Origin: Thermanaeromonas toyohensis ToBE
Lineage (GTDB): Bacteria > Bacillota > DSM-521 > Neomoorellales > Neomoorellaceae
NCBI RefSeq assembly: GCF_900176005.1
Contig: NZ_LT838272.1
Span: 1-64,000 of the forward strand
DNA: 64,000 bases
Reading direction: 5' to 3'
In this document: positions 1-11,649 of the stretch, piece by piece
How the letters are laid out: each line of letters starts with the position of its first letter
How positions within the stretch are numbered: position 1 is the first letter of the stretch
Program-made: the position numbers and the translations under genes
The notes under the pieces: model-generated
Told to the model about the DNA's origin: nothing
The model's database searches: none
Seen by the model: only the letters and a program-made list of their open reading frames with translations

Positions 1-88
1 TAAAGGATCCTACCCCAAAAAGGGCAGTAAGCGCTAGCATAGTTACATTATATCCCAGCATTTTTCCTCCTGTCAAGAAAAAGGCCCG

Positions 89-117
89 TTGCCACTTATC
101 CACATCTTTGTTAAGAT
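89..117 (+). promoter_or_regulatory. dnaA promoter with embedded DnaA box
   Basis: TTGCCA (89-94), a 17-base spacer and TAAGAT (112-117) form a sigma-A type promoter. A perfect DnaA box TTATCCACA fills 96-104, inside the spacer. DnaA binding there should block RNA polymerase, so autorepression of dnaA is inferred. Confidence 0.65.
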
Positions 118-137
118 AATTTTGCCCCCTATCCACA
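96..137 (+). other. DnaA boxes upstream of dnaA (edge of oriC)
   Basis: Two DnaA boxes in the same orientation: TTATCCACA at 96-104 (perfect) and CTATCCACA at 129-137 (one mismatch). In Firmicutes, DnaA box clusters flank dnaA and make up oriC. Only about 150 bases upstream of dnaA are in the window, so most of any upstream cluster would lie outside it. Confidence 0.7.
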
Positions 138-156
138 GGCAAGGAGGTTTTCACCT

Positions 157-1494
157 TTGCCACCCATGAACTTACATGCCGCGTGGCAACAAGCTCTTCA
201 GCTGCTAGAACAGCAGCTTCCGCCTCGAACCATAGAAGTATGGTTCCGCCAGGCGCGCCCTTTAGCTTTAAAGCAACACACATTTATCTTGGGCGTGCCC
301 AATGAATTCGCCCGGGATTACATCCAGAGCCGTTTTTCTCCTTTACTCCAGGCCACCCTGGAAAGAATATTCCAGCGCTACGTCAACGTGCAGCTTATAG
401 CCCTGCCCCCTGGAGAAGAGGAAACCTCCTTTTTCTTAGGGGCGACGGCGGTACCCGATAACGAAGAACTTTGCTATCTTAATCCTAAATACACCTTTGA
501 CACCTTTGTAGTAGGGAATAGTAACCGCTTCGCCCACGCAGCCTGCCTAGCCGTGGCCCAAGCCCCAGCTAAAGCTTATAACCCCTTATTTATCTATGGA
601 GGGGTAGGGCTAGGGAAAACCCACCTCATGCAGGCCATCGGCCATTATGTACGCCAGCATATGCCCCATTACCGGGTCATGTACGTTTCTTCGGAAAAGT
701 TCACGAACGAACTTATTAATGCCATCCACGATAATGATACGGTGGCCTTCCGTAATAAATACCGTAATATTGATGTTCTGCTCATCGACGATATACAGTT
801 TTTAGCTGGTAAAGAGCGAACCCAAGAAGAGTTTTTCCATACCTTTAACGCCCTGTACGAGGCTAGCAAACAGATCATAATATCCAGCGACCGGCCACCT
901 AAAGAGATCCCTACCCTAGAGGAAAGACTCCGCTCCCGCTTTGAATGGGGATTAATCACCGATATCCAACCTCCCGATCTAGAAACCAGGGTGGCTATTT
1001 TAAGAAAAAAAGCTTCCTTAGAAAATCTATACCTTCCCGACGAGATTATGCTTTTTATCGCCCAAAAAGTAGATTCTAACATCCGGGAACTAGAGGGGGC
1101 CTTCATCCGGGTAGCCGCTTATGCTGCCTTCACGGAACAGGAACTCACTTTGGAAACTGTGGAAAAGATCCTTAAGGAAGCCCTGAACCTAGCTAAACCT
1201 AAACCTATAACCGTCCATCTTATCCAAGAAAAAGTCGCTGCCTACTTTAATCTCAAAGTGGAAGATTTTAAATCGAAAAGGAGAACGCGGGACCTAGCTT
1301 ATCCCCGCCAGATAGCCATGTACCTGGCCCGGGAACTTACAGATACCTCTTTACCCAAGATCGGTGAAGCCTTCGGTGGCCGGGACCATACTACAGTTCT
1401 TCATGCCTGGGAAAAAATTAGCCAGGATCTCCAAGAAGATCCTGAGTTACAACAGACTATAGAGCACCTGATACAGCAAATAAAGCAAGGATAA
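157..1494 (+). CDS. dnaA: Chromosomal replication initiator DnaA
   Basis: Replication initiator: an AAA+ ATPase that binds DnaA boxes at oriC, opens the duplex and loads the helicase. The 445-residue protein has the N-terminal interaction domain, Walker A GGVGLGKT (about 148-155), Walker B LLIDD (about 208-212) and a C-terminal DNA-binding domain with the DHTTVLHA signature. The start is TTG at 157: AAGGAGG at 141-147 is 9 bases upstream, whereas the in-frame ATG at 166 is too far from it. It is the first gene of the dnaA-dnaN-recF-remB-gyrB-gyrA origin cluster. Length and motifs are normal for the family. Confidence 0.98.
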   Translation: MPPMNLHAAWQQALQLLEQQLPPRTIEVWFRQARPLALKQHTFILGVPNEFARDYIQSRFSPLLQATLERIFQRYVNVQLIALPPGEEETSFFLGATAVPDNEELCYLNPKYTFDTFVVGNSNRFAHAACLAVAQAPAKAYNPLFIYGGVGLGKTHLMQAIGHYVRQHMPHYRVMYVSSEKFTNELINAIHDNDTVAFRNKYRNIDVLLIDDIQFLAGKERTQEEFFHTFNALYEASKQIIISSDRPPKEIPTLEERLRSRFEWGLITDIQPPDLETRVAILRKKASLENLYLPDEIMLFIAQKVDSNIRELEGAFIRVAAYAAFTEQELTLETVEKILKEALNLAKPKPITVHLIQEKVAAYFNLKVEDFKSKRRTRDLAYPRQIAMYLARELTDTSLPKIGEAFGGRDHTTVLHAWEKISQDLQEDPELQQTIEHLIQQIKQG

Positions 1495-1645
1495 ATAAAC
1501 ACCATTACTCACAGCCCTCTCTCTATTCTTAACAAGCCTTTAGGAGCTATCATCCACATCTCCACAAGTTTATATTACGATCACTACTAGAAACAATATC
1601 ACTAATAATGAGGAGAAGAAAAACATAGAGGAGGTCTAAAACCCT
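1495..1645. other. dnaA-dnaN intergenic region, possible origin unwinding element
   Basis: An AT-rich gap of 151 bases with two degenerate DnaA boxes in tandem: TCATCCACA (1550-1558, one mismatch) and ATCTCCACA (1558-1566, two mismatches). About 17 bases further is CTACTA (1584-1589) in an AT-rich stretch. In Bacillus subtilis the origin unwinds between dnaA and dnaN next to DnaA-trio repeats, which read CTA/CTA on one strand. That parallel is inference. The dnaN ribosome binding site AGAGGAGG is at its end. Confidence 0.45.
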
Positions 1646-2770
1646 GTGCGGGTAACTTGTCCCCAACCTTTACTTCTTAGCGCTGTACAAAAAGTTCATC
1701 GGGCTATAACTCAAAACAGCCCCCTACCTGCTCTAAGCGGAATACTTATTAAAGCACAAGCTGGACGTTTATCCTTCCACGCTACAGATTTAGAGATAGG
1801 GATTCTTTTCAATGTAGAGGCCGAAGTAGAAGAAGAGGGAGAACTTTTAATACCTGCGCGGCTGCTTACGGATATAGTACGGCATCTTCCTCCCGTAACT
1901 GTACACATTGACGGTGTAGCTGGTGGAGTGGTGACCCTTTCTTATCAGCAATCGCGGGTAGAGCTTTATAGTCTGGACCCAGGGCAATTTCCAGCCCTTC
2001 CAGAAAAAGAAGGAAGTATTTCCTTCCGTTTACCTATAGAAACTTTTAAAGAAGCCATAAAAAGGGTAGGTATAGCTACGGGAAGCGAAGATCTCCGGAG
2101 CATTTATCATGGCATTTTATGGGAGATAGACCCGGCTTCAGGCGAGTTTACCATGGTGGCTACAGATACCCACCGTCTGGCCCTGCAGCGCGGGAAGGTG
2201 GTCGTGCTGGAAGGTAAAGGTGAGGCTGCTCCCATAATCCCCCACCGGACCCTGGCTGAGCTGGCCCGGCTCCTGGGTAGTGAAGGTGAAGAAGAAGTTA
2301 CTTTTACCTTGGGTCCCAGTCAGGTCTTCGCAGCGGCCGAAAATCTAAACTTCTATGGCCGGCTGCTTAATGGCCAGTTTCCTCCCTATCGCCAGGTGTT
2401 ACCCTCTACCTTCGCTACGGAAGTTATAGTAGAAGCGCAAGAACTTACCCTAGCGGTGGAGCGGGCCTTAGTTTTAGCTCGTGACGATAGCCGTTTACGT
2501 TCTCCTATTATTCGTCTCCAGGTAAGGGAAGATTTAAAACTTTCCACCCAGGCCCCTGAAGTTGGCCAGCTAGAGGAGGAACTGGTAGCGGAAGTTTCCG
2601 GCCCCGGCTTGGAAGTAGCCTTAAATGGCAAGTATCTACTAAGCGCCTTAAAGGTGATCGATGAAGATAAGGTTATTTTAAAATTTAACGAGCCTTTAAA
2701 ACCCATTGTTGTACAGGGTCTAGGCTATGAGGATTATTTTTGCTTGATTTTACCGATTAGAGTTGGGTAA
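1646..2770 (+). CDS. dnaN: DNA polymerase III beta sliding clamp
   Basis: Processivity clamp: a ring-shaped dimer that tethers the replicative polymerase to DNA and recruits partners. The 374-residue length fits three clamp folds. The family C-terminal end is present (IVVQGLGYEDYFCLILPIRVG, read as the I-x-P-[IM]-R terminus). Start is GTG at 1646 after AGAGGAGG. The gene follows dnaA in the conserved origin order and is 8 bases before recF, so the two are probably co-transcribed. Nothing unusual is visible. Confidence 0.97.
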   Translation: MRVTCPQPLLLSAVQKVHRAITQNSPLPALSGILIKAQAGRLSFHATDLEIGILFNVEAEVEEEGELLIPARLLTDIVRHLPPVTVHIDGVAGGVVTLSYQQSRVELYSLDPGQFPALPEKEGSISFRLPIETFKEAIKRVGIATGSEDLRSIYHGILWEIDPASGEFTMVATDTHRLALQRGKVVVLEGKGEAAPIIPHRTLAELARLLGSEGEEEVTFTLGPSQVFAAAENLNFYGRLLNGQFPPYRQVLPSTFATEVIVEAQELTLAVERALVLARDDSRLRSPIIRLQVREDLKLSTQAPEVGQLEEELVAEVSGPGLEVALNGKYLLSALKVIDEDKVILKFNEPLKPIVVQGLGYEDYFCLILPIRVG

Positions 2771-2778
2771 AAATAAAA

Positions 2779-3852
2779 ATGCAGGCGGTCTTTTTATCTG
2801 AACTTGTACTTAAGGATTTCCGTAATTTCCGGGAAGCTCAAGTTTCCTTTGCCCCTGGCCTCAACATCCTGGTGGGACCGAACGGCACTGGAAAAACCAA
2901 TCTTTTGGAAGCTATAGGATATCTCTCTTTGGCCCGCTCTTTCCGCTATCATCCTGACCGGGAGCTTAGGAGTTGGGGTTGTGAGGAGTTTAGGATCCAG
3001 GGTACAGTATGGCGGGGAAGCCAGAAATTACAAGTGGATATACTATATCGGCCAGGACAGAAAGAATTAATGATTAATGGGAACCGCCAGCGGCTGCTAG
3101 ATCTTTTGGGGTTATTCTTGACCGTCACCTTTGGGCCTGATGATCTCTATTTAGTCAAGGGCCCGCCAGCCCTACGTCGTAAGTTTTTGGATCGCGAGCT
3201 TTGTCAGATAGACCGTGCTTATGCCCAGCATCTTTGGGCTTACCACCGGGTTCTTCTTCAACGGAATGCTATTCTTAAGCAGGTAGCCGCCGGTAAAGTT
3301 CCCGTAGGAGATGTAGATCCTTGGAATGTCCAGCTTATCACCTTAGCCTTACCCATAATGGAACGCCGAAGGAGTTTTCTAGAACGACTTAACACTCTGG
3401 CTTCTTATTTTTATGCTCATCTGGCTCCTAAACAAAATGTGAGGTTAATTTACTCCCCCAGCCTGCCTTTAGGAGAAGATTGCTTAAGTAAGCTAACTTC
3501 CTCTCTAGAGAAGGAAGTGGCTGCTGGGGCTACCCTTTGGGGACCCCAGCGGGATGACTTTGTATTTTACCTAAACGGTCGTCCTGCCCGTCACTCCGCT
3601 TCCCAGGGCGAGCAGCGCTCTCTGGTTTTGGTCCTTAAACTGGCAGAAGTGGTTTATTTCAGCGAAGTATTAGGAATAAGACCCTGCCTTTTGTTAGACG
3701 ATGTTTTTTCGGAGCTGGATAAAAAAAGGCAGGAACTGCTCCTTAAGTTGTTAAGTGAAGAAGGGCAAAGCTTTATAACCACAACTGAACTGGCTTCCCT
3801 ACCCCAAGAAATAGTAAATAAAGGTAAAATCCTCGCCTTTCCTTTTAGATAG
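2779..3852 (+). CDS. recF: DNA replication/repair protein RecF
   Basis: SMC-like ATPase that helps load RecA at gaps in replicating DNA. Walker A GPNGTGKT is at about 33-40, the ABC-type signature SQGEQRS near residue 275, and Walker B LLLDDVFSELD near 310. The 357-residue length is typical. It starts with ATG 8 bases after the dnaN stop. No good Shine-Dalgarno sequence precedes it (the gap is A-rich), which suggests translational coupling to dnaN. Confidence 0.96.
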   Translation: MQAVFLSELVLKDFRNFREAQVSFAPGLNILVGPNGTGKTNLLEAIGYLSLARSFRYHPDRELRSWGCEEFRIQGTVWRGSQKLQVDILYRPGQKELMINGNRQRLLDLLGLFLTVTFGPDDLYLVKGPPALRRKFLDRELCQIDRAYAQHLWAYHRVLLQRNAILKQVAAGKVPVGDVDPWNVQLITLALPIMERRRSFLERLNTLASYFYAHLAPKQNVRLIYSPSLPLGEDCLSKLTSSLEKEVAAGATLWGPQRDDFVFYLNGRPARHSASQGEQRSLVLVLKLAEVVYFSEVLGIRPCLLLDDVFSELDKKRQELLLKLLSEEGQSFITTTELASLPQEIVNKGKILAFPFR

Positions 3853-3896
3853 CTTTAAAGTTTTAACTATAAGACTTTTAAGGAAGGTGGCTTTTA

Positions 3897-4151
3897 ATGT
3901 ACCTTCATATAGGTGGGGAGATAGTTATACCTTTACGGGAGATAGTGGCCATTTTAGATTATGAAAAGGCCCTGCGCTCCCCAGCCAACAAGGAATTCTT
4001 AAGCAGTAAAGCTAAAGCCCCTCAAGGGGTAAAATCTTGTATAGTTACCAAGGATAATAAAGTATTTTACTCTCCCATATCCTCCTTAACCTTAGCCCGC
4101 AGGGCGGAAAGCTTCACCCATAGGTACATTGCGGCTGAAAATTACTTATGA
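3897..4151 (+). CDS. remB: RemB-like (YaaB, DUF370) regulator
   Basis: An 84-residue protein of the DUF370 family. It starts MYLHIGGEIVIPLREIVAIL, like YaaB/RemB, which lies between recF and gyrB in Bacillus subtilis; the position here is identical. In Bacillus, RemA and RemB regulate biofilm matrix and osmoprotection genes, and RemA forms DNA-binding rings. The function here is inferred from family and context. A good ribosome binding site (AAGGAAGG) precedes the ATG. Confidence 0.88.
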   Translation: MYLHIGGEIVIPLREIVAILDYEKALRSPANKEFLSSKAKAPQGVKSCIVTKDNKVFYSPISSLTLARRAESFTHRYIAAENYL

Positions 4152-4190
4152 TATATTTGCCCTGGAAAAGTTCAATTTAGGAGGTTTTAA

Positions 4191-6116
<1,926 letters not shown>

Positions 6117-6146
6117 GCTTCTAAAGCTAAAGGAGGGTTTAAGTCT

Positions 6147-8561
6147 TTGCTAGCGGAACCCACCGGCCTCATCTTGCCGGTAAGGATCGAGGAAGAAATG
6201 AAGCGCTCCTATATCGATTACGCCATGAGCGTAATTGTAGGGCGCGCTTTACCCGATGTGAGGGATGGTCTAAAGCCCGTACACCGGCGCATCCTTTATG
6301 CCATGTATGAGGCTAATATGACTCCGGACAAGCCCTATAAAAAGTCAGCCCGGGTGGTGGGTGATGTCCTGGCCCGTTATCATCCCCATGGCGATGCTGC
6401 GGTGTACGAGAGCATGGTGCGGCTGGCCCAGGATTTTGCTAGCCGTTATCCTTTGGTGGATGGCCAAGGAAACTTCGGATCCTTAGATGGGGATTCCCCG
6501 GCGGCTATGCGCTATACCGAGGCCAGGCTATCGAGCCTCGCCATGGCCATGCTGCAGGATATTGAGAAAGATACCGTGGATTTCATCCCCAACTATGACG
6601 GGACCTTAAAAGAGCCTGTGGTGCTTCCTGCCCGCATCCCTAATCTTTTAATAAACGGCTCGGCAGGGATCGCCGTAGGTATGGCCACCAATATCCCTCC
6701 CCATAATTTAGGGGAGATAATCGATGCCTTAGTTTTACTTATAGACCAGCCGGGGGCAGGGCTAAAGGAGATTTTGAACGTAGTTAAGGGCCCTGATTTC
6801 CCCACCGGCGGCTTAATCATCGGCCGGGAGGGGATACGTAACGCTTATCGTACTGGCCGGGGCACCATCAAAATACGGGCCCGGGCCGAGATAGAGCAGG
6901 TGGGTGGCAAAAGCCAAATTGTTATCACAGAAGTACCCTACCAGGTTAACAAAGCCCGTCTTATAGAGACTATAGCTGAGCTGGTAAGGGAGAAAAAAAT
7001 AGAAGGGATAACTGACCTGCGGGATGAATCCGACCGCACGGGACTAAGGGTGGTAATTGAACTTAAAAAGGATGCCCAGCCTAAGGTCATCTTAAACCAG
7101 TTATATAAGCATACCCAGATGCAGGAGAATTTCGGAGTTATTATGCTAGCCCTGGTGGACGGCCGGCCCCAGATCCTTAACCTAAAGGAGATGCTAGAAC
7201 ATTATCTTAAGCATCAGAAGGAGATAGTTACCCGCCGTAGCCGCTACCTTTTAAACCAAGCCGAGGCCCGAGCCCATATTGTAGAGGGGTTAAGGATCGC
7301 TCTAAAGTTTTTGGATGCGGTCATCCAAACCATAAGAAGATCTCCTGATGTAGAGGCTGCTCGCCGCGCTTTGATGGATAAATTTTCTTTAAGCGAAAAG
7401 CAAGCCCAGGCTATTTTGGATATGCGCCTGCAGAGGCTTACGGCTTTGGAGCGGGAGAAGTTAGAAGAAGAGTACCGAGAACTTATGGAGAAAATAAGTT
7501 ACTTTAAAGAGGTCTTGGCGGACGAATCTAAGGTGCTAGCCATTGTGCGGGAGGAGCTTTTAGAGATTAAGGCAAAATTTGCGGATCCTCGCCGTACCCA
7601 GATAGTAGATGAAGAGGAGCCTTTAGAGGCTGAAGATTTTATACCCCGGGAGGAAGTGGTTATTACTGTTACCCACCGGGGTTATATTAAACGCCTTCCC
7701 TTGGATACCTATAGAAGCCAGAGGAGGGGTGGCCGCGGTATCCAGGCTTTAACCACACGGGAGGAGGATTTTGTAGAGCATTTAACCGTAACCACTACTC
7801 ACCACTACCTCCTCCTCTTTACTAACCAGGGTAAGGTCTACCGCCTTAAAGCCTTTGATGTTCCTGAAGCTAACCGCCAGGCCCGAGGTACAGCCCTGGT
7901 TAATTTGATCTATATAAATCAGGGAGAAAGGATAACAGCCCTTATAAGCGTAGAAAGTTTTGAGGAAGAAGCTTACCTTTTCCTGGCTACCCGCCAGGGC
8001 ACCGTTAAAAAGACACCCTTAAGGGAGTACAATACTTCCCGGCGCGATGGGATAATTGCCTTGAACCTGGATGAAGGTGACGAGCTCATCGGCGTAGAGC
8101 TTACCCGCGGGAAGGACGAGATTATTTTAGGCACCCGGCAAGGCAAGGTAATACGCTTTTCTGAGGAGGAAGTACGGCCCATGGGCCGGGCCACCCGGGG
8201 TGTGCGCGGGATAGCCCTGGAAGGTGAGGATGAGGTAGTAGGTATGGTTAAAGTAAAGCCTTTTGCTGATTTGGTCTTGGTGTCGGAGAGGGGCTTCGGT
8301 AAGCGTACCCCTTTAGAAGAATACCGGGGCCAGGGTAGGGCTGGCAAGGGCTTGCTAGCCCTTAAAGTGAGCGAGAAGACGGGCCCCTTGGTGGCCTTGG
8401 CTGTGGTCCGGGAAGAAGATGAGCTTATGCTTATTACTGCTGAAGGCCTGCTTATTCGCCTTAGCGTAGAGGATATCCCCCGCCAGGGGCGCTATACTCG
8501 AGGGGTTACCCTTATGCGGTTAGAGGAAAAGGATAAGGTTATGGCTGTGGCTCGCCTTTAG
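6147..8561 (+). CDS. gyrA: DNA gyrase subunit A
   Basis: Breakage-reunion subunit of gyrase. Catalytic tyrosine is in [11 protein letters not shown] (about Y123). The GyrA-box QRRGGRG near residue 530 distinguishes it from ParC and is needed for DNA wrapping. Six beta-pinwheel repeats fill the C-terminal part of the 804 residues. Start is TTG at 6147 after AAGGAGG. In the quinolone-determining region the sequence is [11 protein letters not shown]: Ala replaces the Ser equivalent to E. coli S83, and Glu replaces D87. Confidence 0.98.
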   Translation: MLAEPTGLILPVRIEEEMKRSYIDYAMSVIVGRALPDVRDGLKPVHRRILYAMYEANMTPDKPYKKSARVVGDVLARYHPHGDAAVYESMVRLAQDFASRYPLVDGQGNFGSLDGDSPAAMRYTEARLSSLAMAMLQDIEKDTVDFIPNYDGTLKEPVVLPARIPNLLINGSAGIAVGMATNIPPHNLGEIIDALVLLIDQPGAGLKEILNVVKGPDFPTGGLIIGREGIRNAYRTGRGTIKIRARAEIEQVGGKSQIVITEVPYQVNKARLIETIAELVREKKIEGITDLRDESDRTGLRVVIELKKDAQPKVILNQLYKHTQMQENFGVIMLALVDGRPQILNLKEMLEHYLKHQKEIVTRRSRYLLNQAEARAHIVEGLRIALKFLDAVIQTIRRSPDVEAARRALMDKFSLSEKQAQAILDMRLQRLTALEREKLEEEYRELMEKISYFKEVLADESKVLAIVREELLEIKAKFADPRRTQIVDEEEPLEAEDFIPREEVVITVTHRGYIKRLPLDTYRSQRRGGRGIQALTTREEDFVEHLTVTTTHHYLLLFTNQGKVYRLKAFDVPEANRQARGTALVNLIYINQGERITALISVESFEEEAYLFLATRQGTVKKTPLREYNTSRRDGIIALNLDEGDELIGVELTRGKDEIILGTRQGKVIRFSEEEVRPMGRATRGVRGIALEGEDEVVGMVKVKPFADLVLVSERGFGKRTPLEEYRGQGRAGKGLLALKVSEKTGPLVALAVVREEDELMLITAEGLLIRLSVEDIPRQGRYTRGVTLMRLEEKDKVMAVARL

Positions 8562-8607
8562 AAAAATTTAATTCTAGCTTTAAAAATTAATTTCTAATAA
8601 AAAGGCC

Positions 8608-8636
8608 TTGCAGTAGCTTAAAGCCTGGTGTAAGAT
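8608..8636 (+). promoter_or_regulatory. Putative sigma-A promoter for pdxST
   Basis: TTGCAG (8608-8613), 17 bases and TAAGAT (8631-8636), 34 bases upstream of the pdxS start. It separates pdxST from the gyrase genes. Confidence 0.5.
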
Positions 8637-8670
8637 CACATAGAGCCAGGTTTGAAAGGAGGGGAAACCT

Positions 8671-9591
8671 ATGGCTTTACTGGAGAAACCTAATGGGGAG
8701 GGGAATGGGGTCCAAAAAGGAACTTGGGTCGTAAAAAAAGGCCTGGCGGAGATGCTTAAAGGTGGCGTAATAATGGATGTCACCACCCCTGAGCAGGCTA
8801 AAATTGCGGAAGAAGCTGGGGCTTGCGCTGTTATGGCTTTAGAGAGGGTCCCCGCCGACATCCGGGCTTCCGGCGGAGTAGCCCGCATGGCCGATCCTAC
8901 AGTAATCCTAAGGATTATGGAAGCGGTGACCATTCCAGTAATGGCCAAGGTGCGTATTGGCCACTTTGTAGAGGCCCAAATTTTAGAGGCTTTAGGTGTA
9001 GATTATATCGATGAGAGCGAGGTATTAACCCCGGCCGATGAGGAATTCCACATAAATAAACATGCCTTTAAAGTTCCCTTCGTGTGCGGAGCCCGGAATC
9101 TAGGTGAAGCCCTCCGGCGGATCGGGGAAGGGGCGGCTATGATCCGCACTAAGGGCGAGGCGGGAACTGGAAATGTGGTGGAAGCTGTCCGGCATATGCG
9201 CCTTATTATGAGCGAGATAAGGCGCCTGCAAAACCTCCCTGAAGAAGAGGTTATGACTTTTGCTAAAAATATCCAGGCACCCTATGAACTGGTAATGGAG
9301 ACGAGGAGGCTGGGCCGGTTGCCGGTGGTGAACTTCGCCGCTGGTGGTATAGCCACCCCGGCTGATGCCGCCCTTATGATGCAGCTCGGGGCGGACGGTA
9401 TTTTCGTAGGTTCTGGTATTTTTAAGTCCTCGGATCCTATGAAGCGGGCCCGCGCTATTGTAGCGGCTACGACTTATTATAATGACCCCCATGTACTAGC
9501 AGAAGTTTCTAAAGATCTAGGTGAGCCCATGCCCGGGATCGATGTGGCCACCTTACGGCCAGAACAGCGCCTCCAGGAACGCGGGTGGTAA
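8671..9591 (+). CDS. pdxS: Pyridoxal 5'-phosphate synthase, lyase subunit PdxS
   Basis: Makes pyridoxal 5'-phosphate from ribose 5-phosphate, glyceraldehyde 3-phosphate and ammonia supplied by PdxT (DXP-independent route). The 306-residue TIM barrel shows [18 protein letters not shown], the active-site stretch [14 protein letters not shown] with its lysine, and the phosphate-binding GAVAGGI-like segment (here [20 protein letters not shown]). Start is ATG at 8671 after AGGAGGGG. pdxT follows 68 bases later; the two subunits form a 12+12 complex. The product serves the PLP-dependent transaminase downstream (29287), among others. Confidence 0.97.
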   Translation: MALLEKPNGEGNGVQKGTWVVKKGLAEMLKGGVIMDVTTPEQAKIAEEAGACAVMALERVPADIRASGGVARMADPTVILRIMEAVTIPVMAKVRIGHFVEAQILEALGVDYIDESEVLTPADEEFHINKHAFKVPFVCGARNLGEALRRIGEGAAMIRTKGEAGTGNVVEAVRHMRLIMSEIRRLQNLPEEEVMTFAKNIQAPYELVMETRRLGRLPVVNFAAGGIATPADAALMMQLGADGIFVGSGIFKSSDPMKRARAIVAATTYYNDPHVLAEVSKDLGEPMPGIDVATLRPEQRLQERGW

Positions 9592-9659
9592 GGAATCTTT
9601 TGGGGTTAGAAACTTGGGTTTAAGGGGAATTTGTAGCAGTTCTAGGAGGAAGAATAGTC

Positions 9660-10229
9660 ATGCTGATAGGTGTTCTAGCGTTACAAGGGGCCTTTCGTGA
9701 GCACATAGTGGCCTTAGAGCGTTGCGGAGTTAAGGGTAAAGAAATACGAAAAAAAGAGCAGTTAAATGGCCTAGATGGCTTGATAATCCCTGGGGGTGAA
9801 AGCACCACCATCGGAAGGTTAATGGTGGATTTTGAGCTCCTTAATCCTATCCGCTACCTTATGGAGGAGGGCCTTCCTGTTTTCGGTACCTGCGCTGGCC
9901 TGGTGGTCCTCTGTAAAGAAATTGTAGGGAGCCAGCAGCCGCGGCTAGGGCTCCTTAACGCCCGGGTCCGCCGTAACGCCTTCGGACGCCAAGTAGACAG
10001 CTTTGAAGCCTATCTGGATGTACCCCTTTTGGGACCCCCACCCTTCCGGGGTGTGTTTATCCGGGCACCTTATTTAGAAGAAATATGGCCTCCGGCTGAA
10101 GCGCTGGCCACCTTTGAAGGTAAAATCGTGGCTGCCCGGCAGGACAAAATTTTGGCCACGGCTTTTCACCCAGAATTGACCGCGGACGACCGTTTTCATA
10201 GATATTTTATAAGCACTGTGGCTGGCTAG
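9660..10229 (+). CDS. pdxT: Pyridoxal 5'-phosphate synthase, glutaminase subunit PdxT
   Basis: Class I glutamine amidotransferase that releases ammonia for PdxS. Visible are the N-terminal IGVLALQGAFREH, the oxyanion-strand PGGESTTIGRL, the nucleophile elbow FGTCAGLVVL (catalytic Cys near residue 80) and the His-Glu pair in AFHPELT near the C terminus. The 189 residues match the family. ATG at 9660 is preceded by AGGAGGAAG. Confidence 0.96.
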   Translation: MLIGVLALQGAFREHIVALERCGVKGKEIRKKEQLNGLDGLIIPGGESTTIGRLMVDFELLNPIRYLMEEGLPVFGTCAGLVVLCKEIVGSQQPRLGLLNARVRRNAFGRQVDSFEAYLDVPLLGPPPFRGVFIRAPYLEEIWPPAEALATFEGKIVAARQDKILATAFHPELTADDRFHRYFISTVAG

Positions 10230-10287
10230 AAAGTAATAGGGGAGAAGGAAAGAATTCTCCAAGCTGTAACCTCAAGGAGGAGGGTAT

Positions 10288-11367
10288 TTGAAAGCACTAT
10301 TAACACGCAGCATAGAGATCCTTAAAAAGCATCAAGCTTGGACGGGAGCCTTCCCTGCTGCTCCTTATTTTCCTCCCTACCGGTATGTGTGGTTGCGGGA
10401 TGGTACTTTTGTGGCCTGGGCCTTAGACTGGGTGGGGGAAAGGGAGGCGGCAGGGGCTTTTTATTCTTTTATGAGCCGTACGATTTTAAAGCATAGCTAT
10501 AAAATAGAACGTGCTTTAAAGAGAGCTACAGAGGGGTATCCATTAGATGATGCCACTTGCCTTCACACCCGCTATACCTTAAAGGGAGAAGAAGGGCAGG
10601 AGCCTTGGGGCAATTTCCAGTTAGATGGGTATGGTACTTTCCTCTGGGGGCTGGCGCATCATCTACGTGCTGGGGGGAGGGGAAGGGAAGAATATATAAA
10701 GGTGATCGCAGAAGTAACCCGCTATCTTTGTGGCCTATGGAAAATCCCTTGCCTGGACTGCTGGGAGGAGAGGGGGGATCGCCTTCATCCTTCCACTCTA
10801 GCTGCCATCTATGGAGGTTTAAAGGCTGTTTTGGACTGGCTTCCCCTTAACCTAAAGGAGAAAGCCCAGGAAGTTCTTATAGCGTTGCCAGAGGTGGTAA
10901 AAAAGGAATTTGTGGTAGATGGGCACCTGGTAAAGGAGGCTTATTCGCCCGAAGTGGATGGCAACCTCCTATGGTTAGCCATACCCTATGGTGTACTGGA
11001 TCTAGAGGAACCTGTTTTTATTGCTACTGTGCAGAAAATCGAGGAGGACTTGCGCGGCGGGGGAGTTAAGCGGTATCGGGGGGATACCTTTTATGGGGGC
11101 GGGGAATGGGTTTTGCTTACTGCCTGGTTGGCCTGGTATTACCGGCTTAGGGGAAAAGAAGAGGAAGCACGGGAACTTTTAAGTTGGATAGAGGCCCAGG
11201 CCGATGAGGAAGGCCAGCTGCCGGAACAAGTACCCAGTAACTTGACTTCTGAGGAACATTATTATTACTGGATAGAACGCTGGGGTCCTATAGCGAGGCC
11301 TCTCCTTTGGTCCCATGCCATGTATATAGCAGCCCGGCTTCCCGTCTTAGTTCCCGTTTGCAGTTGA
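10288..11367 (+). CDS. Glycoside hydrolase family 15 (glucoamylase-like)
   Basis: A 359-residue single-domain (alpha/alpha)6-barrel protein resembling GH15 enzymes, which release glucose from alpha-glucosides. Family-like landmarks are WLRDGTF near the N terminus, DCWEERGD near residue 155 (expected general acid Glu) and LPEQVP near residue 312 (expected general base Glu). No signal peptide or starch-binding module is present, so a cytoplasmic role on small glucosides or glycogen-derived oligosaccharides is likely. The exact substrate cannot be read from the sequence. TTG start at 10288 with AAGGAGGAGGG upstream. Confidence 0.82.
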   Translation: MKALLTRSIEILKKHQAWTGAFPAAPYFPPYRYVWLRDGTFVAWALDWVGEREAAGAFYSFMSRTILKHSYKIERALKRATEGYPLDDATCLHTRYTLKGEEGQEPWGNFQLDGYGTFLWGLAHHLRAGGRGREEYIKVIAEVTRYLCGLWKIPCLDCWEERGDRLHPSTLAAIYGGLKAVLDWLPLNLKEKAQEVLIALPEVVKKEFVVDGHLVKEAYSPEVDGNLLWLAIPYGVLDLEEPVFIATVQKIEEDLRGGGVKRYRGDTFYGGGEWVLLTAWLAWYYRLRGKEEEARELLSWIEAQADEEGQLPEQVPSNLTSEEHYYYWIERWGPIARPLLWSHAMYIAARLPVLVPVCS

Positions 11368-11392
11368 CGCTAGCCAGATGCTCTTGGGTTCC

Positions 11393-11422
11393 TTGCCTAG
11401 AAAACAAAAGTTATGTTACAAT
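11393..11422 (+). promoter_or_regulatory. Putative promoter for selC
   Basis: TTGCCT (11393-11398), 18-base spacer, TACAAT (11417-11422). It lies 23 bases before the tRNA-Sec 5' end, just after the GH15 gene. Confidence 0.55.
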
Positions 11423-11445
11423 ACTTTCTAAAGTGGAGCTTTCCT

Positions 11446-11546
11446 GGGGGTGGATCGGGCCTGGTGGCCTGCCTGGACTTCAAATCCAGCTGGCGCGCGG
11501 GGGAGACCCCGGGCGCGGTGGGTTCGATTCCCACACACTCCCGCCA
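11446..11546 (+). tRNA. selC: tRNA-Sec (anticodon TCA)
   Basis: Selenocysteine tRNA of about 101 nt, CCA encoded. The anticodon arm CTGGACTTCAAATCCAG carries TCA, as in bacterial selC. The extra arm is very long (GCGCGCGGGGGAGACCCCGG region), the T arm is GTGGG-TTCGATT-CCCAC and the discriminator is G. The acceptor aligns as an 8-bp stem GGGGGTGG/ACACTCCC with a G.U at pair 4 and an apparent G.A at pair 8. It reads UGA as selenocysteine with SelA and SelB, neither of which is in the window. No selenoprotein gene was recognised here. Confidence 0.93.
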
Positions 11547-11649
11547 TAATGTAAAGCTCACTGGGTTTATTTAGGGGAAGGATTTCTAAAGGGCAGGGAG
11601 AGTTTTTAAGGAAAAAGTGCGGTAAAGGATAAGGGAGGAGGTTATTTTT

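Noticed and set aside
11307-11549. 80-codon frame covering tRNA-Sec
   Set aside because: The region is explained by the tRNA and the end of the GH15 gene.
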